Assembly (NCBI RefSeq): GCF_019039215.1
Contig: NZ_JAHNZZ010000006.1
Coordinates: 38,171-71,185 of the forward strand
Direction of reading: 5' to 3'
DNA from: Bacillus sp. FJAT-29790
Lineage (GTDB): Bacteria > Bacillota > Bacilli > Bacillales > Cytobacillaceae
Length of the DNA: 33,015 bases
The translations under genes were made by a program, and so were the position numbers. The notes under the pieces were generated by a model. The model was not told where the DNA came from. It was given only the letters and a program-made list of their open reading frames with translations, and ran no database searches. Every line of letters starts with the position of its first letter. Position 1 is the stretch's first letter. Shown here in pieces: positions 7,443 to 16,467 of this stretch.

Positions 7443-8300
7443 TTATGCTGTATGTTTTATAAAGTCAACAAATGCTTTCACAACATTAAGCTTTTCAGCA
7501 TCTTTGTGATAAATCATCCATGTTTTTTGTGTGATGGGAAGGCCTTCTTTTGTTTGTAATGGGATTTGGTAAACATGCGGAACATCCTTTAAAAAAAGAG
7601 AAGGCAGTATGGCATAACCGAGACCACTCAAGACCATTTCTTTGCATGTGTCACCGCGGTCGATTGTCACTCTTACCAGAGGTGGCTGTGAATAGCGTTC
7701 TGCCCACCAATTATCTGTTAGATGTTTATAAAGCAAGTCAGTTTGGTAATCGATTCTTGGTAGGTTAGGCAGATCTTCTAGATCGATCGGGTAAATAGAA
7801 GCGATGCAGAGAGATTCTTCAAATAACAGCTCTTTTTCCTCAGGCCAATTATAATCACCCCTTATAAAACCAATATGAATATCTTGATTATAGGCTAGAT
7901 GGTTGATCTGTTTGCTATAGCCGGTTTCCACTTGAAACTCAACGTCTGGATATTGTTTTTCAAATGCAGTTAGCCATCCTGGAAGTTTATATTTACTGAT
8001 AAAATTGGATACCCCTAAGCGCAATGTTCCAGCAATATAGTGATTGAAATTGTCGACATCTTCCTTTATTTCACGGAATGTGTCCAAAAGTGCCGCTGCT
8101 CGTTTTGCCAAATATTCGCCTTCGGGTGTGAATTGAACCCCTTTTACACCGCGGTTGACAACTTTTACCCCTAATTCTGTTTCAATTTGTTGTAACCGCT
8201 TTGTTAGCGTTGGCTGGGAAATGTATAAAGCTTTTCCGGTGTTCGTAATGTTTTTTTCTTGGTAAAGAGTATGAATAATAAGCCAATCCCTCTCATCCAT
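7443..8300 (-). CDS. LysR-family transcriptional regulator
   Basis: A 285-residue regulator. The start is set at 8300 (MDERDW) because AGGAGG lies 7 bp upstream; an upstream ATG in the same frame is only 1 bp from that site, and more distal starts would bury it. The winged HTH (about 1-60) has the family string ALYISQPTLTKRLQQIETELG. The co-inducer domain (about 85-285) has the usual LRLGVSNFISKYKLP opening. The gene is divergent from the aconitase gene across 172 bp, the classical arrangement for a LysR activator and its target. In B. subtilis the aconitase gene is controlled by the LysR protein CcpC, but the two are not adjacent there. The effector is unknown, perhaps a tricarboxylate. Confidence 0.92.
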   Translation of the reverse strand: MDERDWLIIHTLYQEKNITNTGKALYISQPTLTKRLQQIETELGVKVVNRGVKGVQFTPEGEYLAKRAAALLDTFREIKEDVDNFNHYIAGTLRLGVSNFISKYKLPGWLTAFEKQYPDVEFQVETGYSKQINHLAYNQDIHIGFIRGDYNWPEEKELLFEESLCIASIYPIDLEDLPNLPRIDYQTDLLYKHLTDNWWAERYSQPPLVRVTIDRGDTCKEMVLSGLGYAILPSLFLKDVPHVYQIPLQTKEGLPITQKTWMIYHKDAEKLNVVKAFVDFIKHTA

Positions 8301-8332
8301 ATTCATTCCTCCTAATAATTGAATTTTCACCC

Positions 8333-8353
8333 AATATACCATATAGAAATATT
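8333..8353. promoter_or_regulatory. Candidate LysR box in the divergent promoter region
   Basis: AATAT-N11-ATATT is a dyad with the T-N11-A geometry of LysR-type sites. It lies 33 bp upstream of the lysR start and 120 bp upstream of the aconitase start. It is short and AT-rich, so chance is possible. Confidence 0.4.
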
Positions 8354-8472
8354 TTCTAAAAGTCCATTCAAAATGAGGATCATTAGCTATGCCATAACAC
8401 TATTTTTCTAAAAATTGAAAATGCATTAAGCTAGTTGTAGAAACTTCATCGAATTAGGGGGGGGACAACAAA

Positions 8473-11175
8473 GTGAATAAAAATATAGTAAATATAATTT
8501 CAAAATTAGTGATTAACGAAAAAGAATATCTATATTATCCAATTGAAACAATGGAAGACGGTGGAAAGGTAAAGAGGTTGCCTTATTCAATAAAAGTCCT
8601 GCTAGAAGCTGCTATTAGGAAATATGATGGGAGCACTGTTACAGAAGAACATATTGAAAAATTTGCTAATTGGACGGTTAAACGCAATCAAAATGAAGAA
8701 GTTCCTTTTAAACCAGCCCGTATTTTATTGCATGACACTACGGGGCTTCCGGCTATAGTGGACCTTGCAGCAATGCGAGAGACCATAAGCCATAAGGGCG
8801 GGGATGTCTCAAAAGTAAATCCGTTAATTCCGGTTGATCTTGTTGTAGATCATTCTGTATCGGTTGATTATCATGGAAGCCCAGAGGCGATGGAATTGAA
8901 TGAAAAATTAAACATGGAGCGAAATATGGAGAGGTTTCGTTTCCTTCGCTGGGCACAGCACGCGTTTGATAATTTACATGTCGTTCCACCTGCAACTGGT
9001 ATTATGCATCAAATTAATATGGAGTATTTATCATCAGTAGTCACTGCAAAAGAAATGGATGGTCAAACCATGTTATATCCAGATTCTCTTGTGGGAACTG
9101 ATTCACATACGACGATGATTAATGGTCTTGGAATTGTTGCATGGGGAGTGGGAGGAATCGAAGCGGAAGCTGCCATGCTAGGACAACCTTTGTATTTCGT
9201 TGTTCCAGAAGTACTTGGGTTTAAATTAACCGGGTCACTACCAGAAGGGGTAACAGCAACAGATTTGGCGTTAACGATTACGAATATGCTTCGAAAACGT
9301 GGCGTAGTTGGGAAGTTTGTGGAGTTCTATGGACCAGGCGTTCATTCGATGAGCGTAGCTGACCGGGCGGCTGTTGCGAATATGGCTCCCGAGTATGGAG
9401 CGACAATGGGATTCTTTCCAGTTGATCGTGAAACGATCCGGTACTTGCAACTGATTGGGCGAAGTGAAGAACATTTGAATGTAATTGAAACGTACTATAA
9501 GGCACAAGGAATGTTCATGGAGGAGAATAGTCAGGCCCCCGATTATCCAGAAATTGTTGAACTAGATCTATCGACAGTCACTACTTCACTCGCAGGGCCA
9601 AGACGCCCCCAAGACCGGATTGGCTTGACGAATATGAAAAGAGCCTATCACGACATCGTCCGTAAGCCGATTTCAGAGGGGGGCTATGGACTTTCCGATG
9701 AACAGCTAAAAAAAGAAGTAGCCGTTGTACATGAAAATGGAGAAAAAACCAATATTGCGAATGGATCTGTTGTACTGGCGGCGATTACAAGCTGTACAAA
9801 TACATCAAATCCAACTGTCTTAATGATGGCTGGTCTACTGGCAAAAAATGCAGTAGAAAGAGGATTGAAAAATCCGCAATTCGTTAAAAGTTCATTAACG
9901 CCTGGATCGCGTGTCGTGACAGATTACTTAAAGGAATCGGGACTGTTACCTTACTTGGAAGAACTAGGATTTTATATCGCGGGTTATGGTTGTGCAACGT
10001 GTATTGGCAATTCGGGCCCGCTTCCATCCGAGACTAGCCAAGCGATTGAACAACATGATTTAACCGTAGCGAGTATTCTTTCAGGAAATCGAAATTTTGA
10101 GGGGCGCGTTCATCCGGAAATTAAGGCGAATTATTTGGCATCACCCCCACTTGTCGTTGCCTATGCACTTGCAGGAACAGTTGATATTGACTTTGCGGCT
10201 GAACCGATTGGGATCGATCATCAATATAAACCGGTATATTTACGTGATATTTGGCCTTCTTCAGCCGAGGTGCAAAAATGGATTGCAGATGTTATTCGTC
10301 CCGAACTTTTTAAAAATCGTTATCAAGAAGTATATGAAGCAAATGAAAGTTGGAATCAAATTCATATACCTAAGGGTCAGTTATTTGAATGGGAAGCTTC
10401 TTCTACATATATTCAGCAACCACCTTTTTTACATGACTTGACTGAAAAAGCTTCCCCGATGAAAGATATTAAAAAGGCCAGGGTATTGGCTTTTCTTGGT
10501 GACTCAGTCACAACGGATCATCTTTCCCCATCGGGTATTATCACAGCGAAAAGTTTGGCTGGTGTTTATTTGAGAGAAAAGGGGATCGATCCTAAAAATT
10601 TCAACTCCTATCCATCAAGGCGCGGTAATCATCATGTCATGATTCGCGGTGCATTGGCAAATCTCCGTATTCGAAACAAGCTTGTACCCGGTTCGGAGGG
10701 GGGAGTGACGAATTATTTTCCTTCTAATGAAACACTATCGATCTATGAAGCTTCTTCTAGATATAAAGAGGATGGAACGCCTCTCATAATTATTGCGGGA
10801 AAAGAATATGGAACTGGAAGCTCAAGAGACTGGGCTGCAAAAGGCGTTCAGCTTCTCGGCGTCAAAATGGTCATCGCAGAAAGCTTTGAACGAATTCATC
10901 GGAGTAATTTAGTAGGGATGGGCGTTTTGCCGCTCCAATTTGCAAATGGAGAAAATGCACAATCTTTAGGCATTACAGGAAGAGAAATATTCCATACGGC
11001 AGGTTTGTCTAATCAGATTCAGCCTGGTGAGATGATCAAAATGAAAGCCGAAAGGGAGGACGGAACACAGTTTGCCTTCGATGTCATTGTACGTCTCGAT
11101 AATGTAGTAGATGTAGAATACTATCAAAATGGGGGTATTATGCAAAAAGTGGTACGGCAATTGATGAGTACCTAA
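8473..11175 (+). CDS. acnA: Aconitate hydratase (AcnA/IRP type)
   Basis: A 900-residue aconitase, the normal length for AcnA/CitB. It interconverts citrate and isocitrate through cis-aconitate with a [4Fe-4S] cluster. Cluster ligands are recognisable: C441 in SCTNTSNP, and C507 and C510 in GYGCATCIGNSG. Other landmarks are VGTDSHTTMINGLG (about 207-220) and the swivelling domain with GDSVTTDHLSPSG and EYGTGSSRDWAAKG. It starts at a GTG behind a GGGGGG run. It is divergent from a LysR gene and followed at once by a lactonase-family and an MFS gene, not the usual citB surroundings, so it is probably a second, substrate-induced aconitase. A scrambled relic of its 3' end lies at 13.8 kb. Confidence 0.95.
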   Translation: MNKNIVNIISKLVINEKEYLYYPIETMEDGGKVKRLPYSIKVLLEAAIRKYDGSTVTEEHIEKFANWTVKRNQNEEVPFKPARILLHDTTGLPAIVDLAAMRETISHKGGDVSKVNPLIPVDLVVDHSVSVDYHGSPEAMELNEKLNMERNMERFRFLRWAQHAFDNLHVVPPATGIMHQINMEYLSSVVTAKEMDGQTMLYPDSLVGTDSHTTMINGLGIVAWGVGGIEAEAAMLGQPLYFVVPEVLGFKLTGSLPEGVTATDLALTITNMLRKRGVVGKFVEFYGPGVHSMSVADRAAVANMAPEYGATMGFFPVDRETIRYLQLIGRSEEHLNVIETYYKAQGMFMEENSQAPDYPEIVELDLSTVTTSLAGPRRPQDRIGLTNMKRAYHDIVRKPISEGGYGLSDEQLKKEVAVVHENGEKTNIANGSVVLAAITSCTNTSNPTVLMMAGLLAKNAVERGLKNPQFVKSSLTPGSRVVTDYLKESGLLPYLEELGFYIAGYGCATCIGNSGPLPSETSQAIEQHDLTVASILSGNRNFEGRVHPEIKANYLASPPLVVAYALAGTVDIDFAAEPIGIDHQYKPVYLRDIWPSSAEVQKWIADVIRPELFKNRYQEVYEANESWNQIHIPKGQLFEWEASSTYIQQPPFLHDLTEKASPMKDIKKARVLAFLGDSVTTDHLSPSGIITAKSLAGVYLREKGIDPKNFNSYPSRRGNHHVMIRGALANLRIRNKLVPGSEGGVTNYFPSNETLSIYEASSRYKEDGTPLIIIAGKEYGTGSSRDWAAKGVQLLGVKMVIAESFERIHRSNLVGMGVLPLQFANGENAQSLGITGREIFHTAGLSNQIQPGEMIKMKAEREDGTQFAFDVIVRLDNVVDVEYYQNGGIMQKVVRQLMST

Positions 11176-11236
11176 TAAGAAAGTGGAAGAGTTATATTCA
11201 TTAGAACAAATAGTGATAACCAAATGGGGTGGAAAA

Positions 11237-12337
11237 ATGTTTGTCGGAAATTCTGATTCTGAACGTCCTGTAAAATTTGCCTACGTGGGATGTCGAACAA
11301 CAAAGGAACGCAATGCTCGGGGCGAAGGAATTAACGTATTTCGAATAAATCCAGAGTCAGGGGTTTGGACCCATGTTCAGCTCTTAAAGGATATTGTTAA
11401 TCCTTCCTTTTTAACTTTTGACCGCAATCGAAGTTTTCTATACACAGTTCATGGAGATTGCACTAAGATAAGTGCATATAAAATCAATAATAAAACGGGT
11501 GAGCTAGTTTTTATCAATCAGCAATCCACTGGCGGAAAAAATCCAGTTCATTTAGTTGTAGATCCCACTAATCAATTTATAGTGGTCTCAAATTATATTT
11601 CAGGTACATTAGCCGTCCTCCCGATAAATGATGACGGATCACTAGCAGAATTTTGTGATCTTGTAGAAATTCCTGGCAGCCCGGACGATAGTGAGACTAA
11701 TCTATATGCCAAACAAGGTATACCCCACCCGCATCATAACCCTTTGGATCCAACGGGGCGCTTTTTTATCGTACCTGACTTGGGATTCAACAAACTGTAT
11801 ATTTATACACTTGATACGGCTAATGGAAAACTGATAGCAAATGATCCCACTTTTGCGGATACTCGTAAAGGTTCTGGGCCTAGACACGTGGATTTCCACC
11901 CAACTTTACCCTATGTATATTTAGCGAATGAACTAGATTCAACTGTTGCAACGTATCATTTTGACAGGCAAAAAGGGCATCTAGTACCCTTACAAATACT
12001 ATCGACTGTACCGGAAGATAGTATTGATAATACATGTGCTGAGGTTGTTGTAGCACCATCGGGTAACTTTGTTTATGTATCGAATCGCGGACATGACAAT
12101 ATAGCCATTTTCAGTGTAAATCAGACAACGGGTCTACTCTCCCTAGTCAACTGGGAACCGACTTTAGGCGAGACCCCTCGCTTTTTTACCATAGATTCAC
12201 TCGGTCAATTCCTTTTCGTTGCTAATGAAGACAGTGATACGATCGTGCATTTTAAAGTAGATGAAAATAGCGGAAAACTTATACCTACCGGAAATATAGT
12301 AAGGACGGGAAGTCCGGTGTGCATTCTACTCTTATAG
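11237..12337 (+). CDS. Lactonase-family beta-propeller protein (6-phosphogluconolactonase/YkgB-like)
   Basis: A 366-residue protein of the seven-bladed lactonase family, whose members include YkgB-type 6-phosphogluconolactonase and the fungal carboxy-cis,cis-muconate cyclase. Blade motifs recur, for example YLANELDSTVATYHFD, YVSNRGHDNIAIFSV and FVANEDSDTIVHFKVD, and the conserved GIPHPHHNPLDPTGRF and GPRHVDFHPTLPY segments are present. The ATG at 11237 is preceded by GGGGTGG with a 4-bp gap; a GTG at 11183, only 7 bp after the aconitase stop, is an alternative that adds 18 residues. It is co-directional with the aconitase and probably co-transcribed. Beside an aconitase, hydrolysis of a carboxylic acid lactone is more plausible than a pentose phosphate role, but this is inference. 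Confidence 0.85.
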   Translation: MFVGNSDSERPVKFAYVGCRTTKERNARGEGINVFRINPESGVWTHVQLLKDIVNPSFLTFDRNRSFLYTVHGDCTKISAYKINNKTGELVFINQQSTGGKNPVHLVVDPTNQFIVVSNYISGTLAVLPINDDGSLAEFCDLVEIPGSPDDSETNLYAKQGIPHPHHNPLDPTGRFFIVPDLGFNKLYIYTLDTANGKLIANDPTFADTRKGSGPRHVDFHPTLPYVYLANELDSTVATYHFDRQKGHLVPLQILSTVPEDSIDNTCAEVVVAPSGNFVYVSNRGHDNIAIFSVNQTTGLLSLVNWEPTLGETPRFFTIDSLGQFLFVANEDSDTIVHFKVDENSGKLIPTGNIVRTGSPVCILLL

Positions 12338-12363
12338 GTCTATGATATATTATCGTTTTTTTT

Positions 12364-12377
12364 TGTAAACGCTTACT
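12364..12377. promoter_or_regulatory. Catabolite-responsive element (cre)
   Basis: TGTAAACGCTTACT matches the CcpA consensus TGWAANCGNTNWCA at 13 of 14 positions. It lies 22 bp upstream of the MFS start, in the gap after the lactonase gene, and would repress the transporter when preferred sugars are present. Confidence 0.7.
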
Positions 12378-12398
12378 ACAAAATAAGGAGTGAAATGA

Positions 12399-13730
12399 AT
12401 GAACCAAGCAGAAATATTTATTGAAAAGAAAACGATCCGAAAGGTTACTTGGCGTATAATCCCGTTTGTTTTTATCTGTTATATTATTTCCTATATTGAT
12501 AGAGCAAACCTGGGATATGCTGCACTAGAAATGAATGCGGATTTGGCGCTAAGCAGTAAAGTATTTGGATTTGCTTCCGGTATTTTTTTCATCGGGTATT
12601 TCTTATTTGAGGTACCAAGTAACGTCATGATGCAACGTTTTGGCGCCCGGGTTTGGATTGCTAGAATTCTCATTACATGGGGGATATTAGCAGTTGCAAC
12701 GGGGTTTGTACAAAATGCAATGCATTTGTATATTTTGAGATTTTTACTTGGCGTAGCTGAAGCTGGGTTCTTCCCGGGAATTATCCTTTATTTTACGTAT
12801 TGGTTTAGGTCAAAAGAACAGGCTACGACAATTGGGTTATTTACAGCGGCAATTCCAGTTTCATACATTATTGGGGCCCCGCTTTCTACTTGGATTATGG
12901 ATTACATTCATTGGATGGATTTCGCTGGATGGCGTTGGATGTTTATATTGGAGGGGCTTCCAGCAGTAGTACTTGGGATTATAACTTTATTTTATTTAAC
13001 AGAGCGCCCAGAAAATGCGAAATGGTTAAATACCAAAGAAAAAGAGTGGTTAGTAGGAGAGTTAAAAAAGGAGAGGGAATCAAGAAAAAATGTAAAACAA
13101 CTTGGTATTTTGAAAGCTATAACCAATCCTAAGGTGCTCTTTCTCTCATTTATTTATTTTGTTTATCAAACGGGCAGTCTTGGTGTGGGATACTGGATGC
13201 CTCAAATTATTAAAGGTTTTTCAGGTGTTACAACGAATATGCAGATTGGCTTAATTGCTATGATCCCTTATATTGGGGCTACTATTGGGATGTTATATTG
13301 GTCTCGCCGGTCTGACAGTAAAGGTGAAAGACGGCTTCATTCGGCCATTCCGCTTTTTATAGCAGCAATTGGATTAGTTGGTGCCGGGCTTACAAGTAAT
13401 CCATACATGGCAATTGCGTTGATCACAGTTTCACTAACAGGAATGTATAGTTTTAAAGCACCGTTTTGGGCTTTACCGTCTTTGTTTTTAACGCAGTCTA
13501 CTGCGGCCATTGCTATAGCCTCTATCAATTCAATTGGGAATTTAGGCGGTTTTGTAGGGCCTTATACGATTGGTCTTATAAAAGATGGAACGGGCGATGC
13601 AAAGATAGGGTTATTTTTTTTAAGTGCATTATTACTAATATCTTTTCTGATGGTTTTCTTTATGAAAACGAATGAAATAAAGGTAGAGAAGAAAGCACAA
13701 GTGCATGCAGCAGCTGAGAAGCAAGTCTGA
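12399..13730 (+). CDS. MFS transporter, anion:cation symporter (ACS) family
   Basis: A 443-residue permease with about 12 membrane helices and a central hydrophilic loop (about 205-240). The N-terminal signature IDRANLGYAALEM, then EVPSNVMMQRFGARVWIARILITWG, is typical of the ACS family, whose members import organic anions such as glucarate, tartrate, phthalate, 4-hydroxyphenylacetate or hexuronates. The ATG has AAGGAG 8 bp upstream; an overlapping ATG four bases earlier is out of frame. It is the third gene behind acnA and the lactonase gene and carries its own cre box. The substrate is probably the organic acid handled by this module; none can be named from sequence. Confidence 0.9.
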   Translation: MNQAEIFIEKKTIRKVTWRIIPFVFICYIISYIDRANLGYAALEMNADLALSSKVFGFASGIFFIGYFLFEVPSNVMMQRFGARVWIARILITWGILAVATGFVQNAMHLYILRFLLGVAEAGFFPGIILYFTYWFRSKEQATTIGLFTAAIPVSYIIGAPLSTWIMDYIHWMDFAGWRWMFILEGLPAVVLGIITLFYLTERPENAKWLNTKEKEWLVGELKKERESRKNVKQLGILKAITNPKVLFLSFIYFVYQTGSLGVGYWMPQIIKGFSGVTTNMQIGLIAMIPYIGATIGMLYWSRRSDSKGERRLHSAIPLFIAAIGLVGAGLTSNPYMAIALITVSLTGMYSFKAPFWALPSLFLTQSTAAIAIASINSIGNLGGFVGPYTIGLIKDGTGDAKIGLFFLSALLLISFLMVFFMKTNEIKVEKKAQVHAAAEKQV

Positions 13731-13743
13731 GTGGGCTGTCCCA

Positions 13744-13766
13744 AAAATCGGATGAGGCCGATTTTC
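13744..13766 (+). terminator. Hairpin after the MFS gene
   Basis: Perfect 8-bp arms AAAATCGG and CCGATTTT flank a 6-nt loop, 14 bp after the MFS stop. The T tract is only four bases. The preceding GGGCTGTCCCAAAA also resembles insertion-sequence ends, so it could be an IS relic instead. Confidence 0.45.
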
Positions 13767-13793
13767 GATATTCGAATCAAGCTTGAATCTGAA

Positions 13794-13912
13794 TTGGAGG
13801 GGGAGTGACAAATTATTTTCCTTTCAATGAAACACTATATGAAGCTTCCTTCTAGACATAGTGTCAGGCACCGTTCGTGCTATCAAAATGGGGGTATTAT
13901 GCACAAAGTGGA
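13794..13912 (+). pseudogene. Decayed, internally deleted copy of the acnA 3' region
   Basis: Two blocks match the intact aconitase gene at the base level. Block 1 (13794-13861) aligns to about 10695-10769 with small indels and a 6-bp loss; both share runs such as AATTATTTTCCTT, AATGAAACACTAT and ATGAAGCTTC. Block 2 (13879-13911) aligns to about 11119-11151 and shares CTATCAAAATGGGGGTATTATGCA. About 350 bp of the gene between the blocks are missing and replaced by a short spacer containing GTGTCAGGCACC. There is no open frame. It is a relic of a former duplication or rearrangement, not a gene. Confidence 0.85.
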
Positions 13913-14113
13913 ATGGGATTAATTAGATCATAGATTTAAAAGAATGAAAGATTTAGAGTGGAAAATTAATCATTTAAAAGTAGACTTAATATAATGCGAA
14001 GTGGAAAAAAGACTTAAAGTCTATTTTCGAAATTGTGAATATTTCGTAATTGCTCAATTCCTCGCATTATTTAATGCTACACTAGTGATTTAAATATAAG
14101 GAGATATTTCACT
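13913..14113. other. Intergenic leader of the CitA-like kinase operon
   Basis: No gene is seen in this AT-rich 200-bp stretch. It must hold the promoter of the two-component operon, but I see no pair of boxes with good spacing. AAGGAGATAT ends 6 bp before the kinase ATG. Confidence 0.5.
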
Positions 14114-15772
14114 ATGATTAATTTTCAGAAGAGTGACATAAAGAACCCTCATATCAAACCTAACGTAACCATTAATTTGAAAATGAAAATGATTCTGCTC
14201 ATTGGTATTTTAATTATTGCAATTGTTGCTGTTATCGGGCTTTTCGTCGATTATTTCATATCTGACTCGCTTGAAACCCAAATGGGGGACCGAGCTCTGG
14301 GCGTTGCTAATAGTGTCGCGCGAATTCCTGAATTGGCTAAGGCATTTACCGATGAGGACCCTGCATCGATTATTGATCCAATCATTGCACCAATCAAAGA
14401 AACGACGGGGGCTGAGTTTATCGTTGTCGGAAACATGGAAGAAATCCGGTACTCCCATCCGATGGCAGATCATATCGGAAAGAAAATGGTAGGGGGAGAC
14501 AATGTAAGGGCATTAGTTTACGGTGAATCGTATGTTTCAAAAGCAGAAGGCTCGTTAGGCAGTTCCCTAAGGGCGAAAGTGCCTGTTTATTTGGAAGGAA
14601 AGATTGTCGGTGTTGTTTCAGTCGGTTTTTTAGCTGCTGATATACAAAGTTTAATTCGCAATTACAAAAATCAGTTATGGTTTGTCTTGTTGTTCATTGC
14701 CGGAGTCGCAATCATCGGAGCAGTTGTCATTGCATCGTATATTAAAAAAGTGTTATTCGGGATGGAACCTGAGGAAATAGCACATTTGTTATTCCAAAAA
14801 GAAACAATTCTAAAATCGGCTCATGAAGGGATCATTGCGTTAAATCAATATGGGATCATTACGACGATGAATGCTGCTGCCCAGCAATTATTATTTAATG
14901 AGGAAACTTCACCTGAGAATTATTTGGGGAAAACGATCCAAGAGGTGTCACTAACAACCGATTTGGCCGAGTACCTGAATAACATAAATGGGCAATCCAA
15001 TAAGGAAATGATGATAGGCAATCAAATTGTTTTTGTCAACTCAGTTCCGATCTATTTTGAACATACGTTTATAGGAACTGTCTCGACTTTACGGAATAAA
15101 GCCGAAATCGAGTTGTTGTCGAAGGAATTGGCTCGGGTTAAACAGTATGCAAATGCTTTACGTGCCCAAACACATGAATTTTCAAATAAGTTATATACAA
15201 TACTCGGTTTACTGCAGTTAGGAAAGAGAGAGGAAGTCATCGATTATATTCAAAAGGAAAGTAACTTACAAAAAAATTGGATTCGTCTTTTAATACAGAA
15301 AGTGTCTGATCCGTTGGTGAGTGGTCTTTTATTAGGCAAGTTAAATCAGGCAAATGAGCTCGGCATTGATTTATCAATCGATTCAGATAGCGTCCTAGAA
15401 AGTCAATTATGTGAAAAACAGAGTAAAGCGTTGTTAACCGCTGTGGGTAACCTTATTGATAATGCGGTGGATGCGGTGAAAAATAGATCTGCCTTAAATC
15501 GTAAAATTTCTATTTTTTTTACGGATATCGGCAATGATATTATTTTTGAAATCGAGGATTCTGGGGAAGGAATACCGGAAGAGATTTCAAACAAAATCTT
15601 CGAACAAGGGTTTTCTTTAAAGGAAGGTGTTCACCGTGGTTTCGGACTCGCTTTGACGAAACAGTTGATTTCCGAAGTGAATGGAGCCCTCTATTTAGAG
15701 GAAGGAGAGCTTAACGGAGCTTGCTTTGTTGTTTCTATACCCAAGGAGGAGACACAGAAATGCGTGAAATGA
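14114..15772 (+). CDS. CitA/DcuS/DctS-family sensor histidine kinase
   Basis: A 552-residue membrane kinase of the family that senses external di- and tricarboxylates. One helix (about 25-48), a periplasmic-type Cache/PASp sensor (about 50-180) and a second helix (about 188-210) are followed by a cytoplasmic PAS domain (about 230-330). The phosphorylation region ALRAQTHEFSNKLYTILGL carries H354 in the family-specific H box. The ATPase part has GNLIDNAVDAV, EDSGEGIP and GFGLALTKQLI. The sensor segment ...GAEFIVVGNMEEIRYSHP... is typical of the family. It overlaps the response regulator gene by 13 bp. Ligand-binding specificity cannot be decided from the sequence; citrate or C4 acids are the usual signals. 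Confidence 0.93.
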   Translation: MINFQKSDIKNPHIKPNVTINLKMKMILLIGILIIAIVAVIGLFVDYFISDSLETQMGDRALGVANSVARIPELAKAFTDEDPASIIDPIIAPIKETTGAEFIVVGNMEEIRYSHPMADHIGKKMVGGDNVRALVYGESYVSKAEGSLGSSLRAKVPVYLEGKIVGVVSVGFLAADIQSLIRNYKNQLWFVLLFIAGVAIIGAVVIASYIKKVLFGMEPEEIAHLLFQKETILKSAHEGIIALNQYGIITTMNAAAQQLLFNEETSPENYLGKTIQEVSLTTDLAEYLNNINGQSNKEMMIGNQIVFVNSVPIYFEHTFIGTVSTLRNKAEIELLSKELARVKQYANALRAQTHEFSNKLYTILGLLQLGKREEVIDYIQKESNLQKNWIRLLIQKVSDPLVSGLLLGKLNQANELGIDLSIDSDSVLESQLCEKQSKALLTAVGNLIDNAVDAVKNRSALNRKISIFFTDIGNDIIFEIEDSGEGIPEEISNKIFEQGFSLKEGVHRGFGLALTKQLISEVNGALYLEEGELNGACFVVSIPKEETQKCVK

Positions 15773-16467
15773 TTCAAGTGTTAATTGTGGAAGATGATTT
15801 TAGAATAGCTGATATTAACCGTCAGTTTGTTAATCGGATAAATGGATTTACTGTCCTAGATGTAGTGAAAACGGGCGAAGAGGCTTTAGCCTATTTACGG
15901 AACAATACGACTTTACCCCACCTCATTTTATTGGATGTCTATATTCCAGACGTAGAAGGATTGAATTTATTTTGGCAGCTACGGAAAGAGTTCAATGAAA
16001 TTGATATCATCATGATAACTGCGGCAAAGGAAGTGGCGACGATTGCCGAAACACTGCGAGGCGGCATTTTCGATTATATTGTCAAACCTGCAGATTTCGT
16101 CCGTTTTGAACAGACATTGGAGAGGTTCAGTGAACAGCGTACGCTTCTAGCATCGAGAGAAGAACTTGAACAGGAAGAAATCGACCGACTGACAGGATTA
16201 CAATCATTGCCGGAGACGGAAGCTTCTTCAGAAGAAATGATCCCAAAAGGAATCGACAAGTTCACATTAGAAAAAATAAAAAATATCTTGCGGGCGGGCG
16301 GCGAATCAGGAGTGACCGCCCTGAATGCTGGCAATGAAGTAGGTGTTAGCCGTTCGACAGCTAGGCGATATTTAGAATACTTAGTATCAATAAAAGAAGC
16401 GGAAGCCCAACTTAAATATGGTGATATCGGACGGCCAGAGCGAAGATATATGCAGTGGACAAAATGA
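15760..16467 (+). CDS. CitB/DcuR/DctR-family response regulator
   Basis: A 235-residue regulator. The start at 15760 (MREMIQVLIVEDD) is chosen because AAGGAGGA lies 9 bp upstream; an earlier TTG would ignore it. The receiver domain (about 5-125) has the EDD pocket at 11-13, phospho-acceptor D59 in LILLDVYIPD, the T-A pair in MITAAKE and K in YIVKPADF. The C-terminal half (about 165-235) carries the family HTH with VSRSTARRYLEYLV. The gene overlaps the kinase gene and is its partner. By family precedent it activates nearby transport genes; the ABC, MFS and TauE-like genes downstream are the natural candidates. Confidence 0.93.
   Translation: MREMIQVLIVEDDFRIADINRQFVNRINGFTVLDVVKTGEEALAYLRNNTTLPHLILLDVYIPDVEGLNLFWQLRKEFNEIDIIMITAAKEVATIAETLRGGIFDYIVKPADFVRFEQTLERFSEQRTLLASREELEQEEIDRLTGLQSLPETEASSEEMIPKGIDKFTLEKIKNILRAGGESGVTALNAGNEVGVSRSTARRYLEYLVSIKEAEAQLKYGDIGRPERRYMQWTK

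Noticed and set aside
10097..10441. 114-codon open frame inside the aconitase gene
   Set aside because: Same-strand shadow of a clearly coding gene; no independent start signal.
8473..11175. Aconitase as a 4-oxalomesaconate hydratase in a protocatechuate pathway
   Set aside because: Known 4-oxalomesaconate hydratases belong to other folds, and the full aconitase cluster-binding residues are present.
13861..13872. GTGTCAGGCACC as a regulatory site
   Set aside because: It lies inside the aconitase relic and resembles a common Bacillaceae dispersed motif as I remember it; only one half of a dyad is present, so I list it only as part of the relic.
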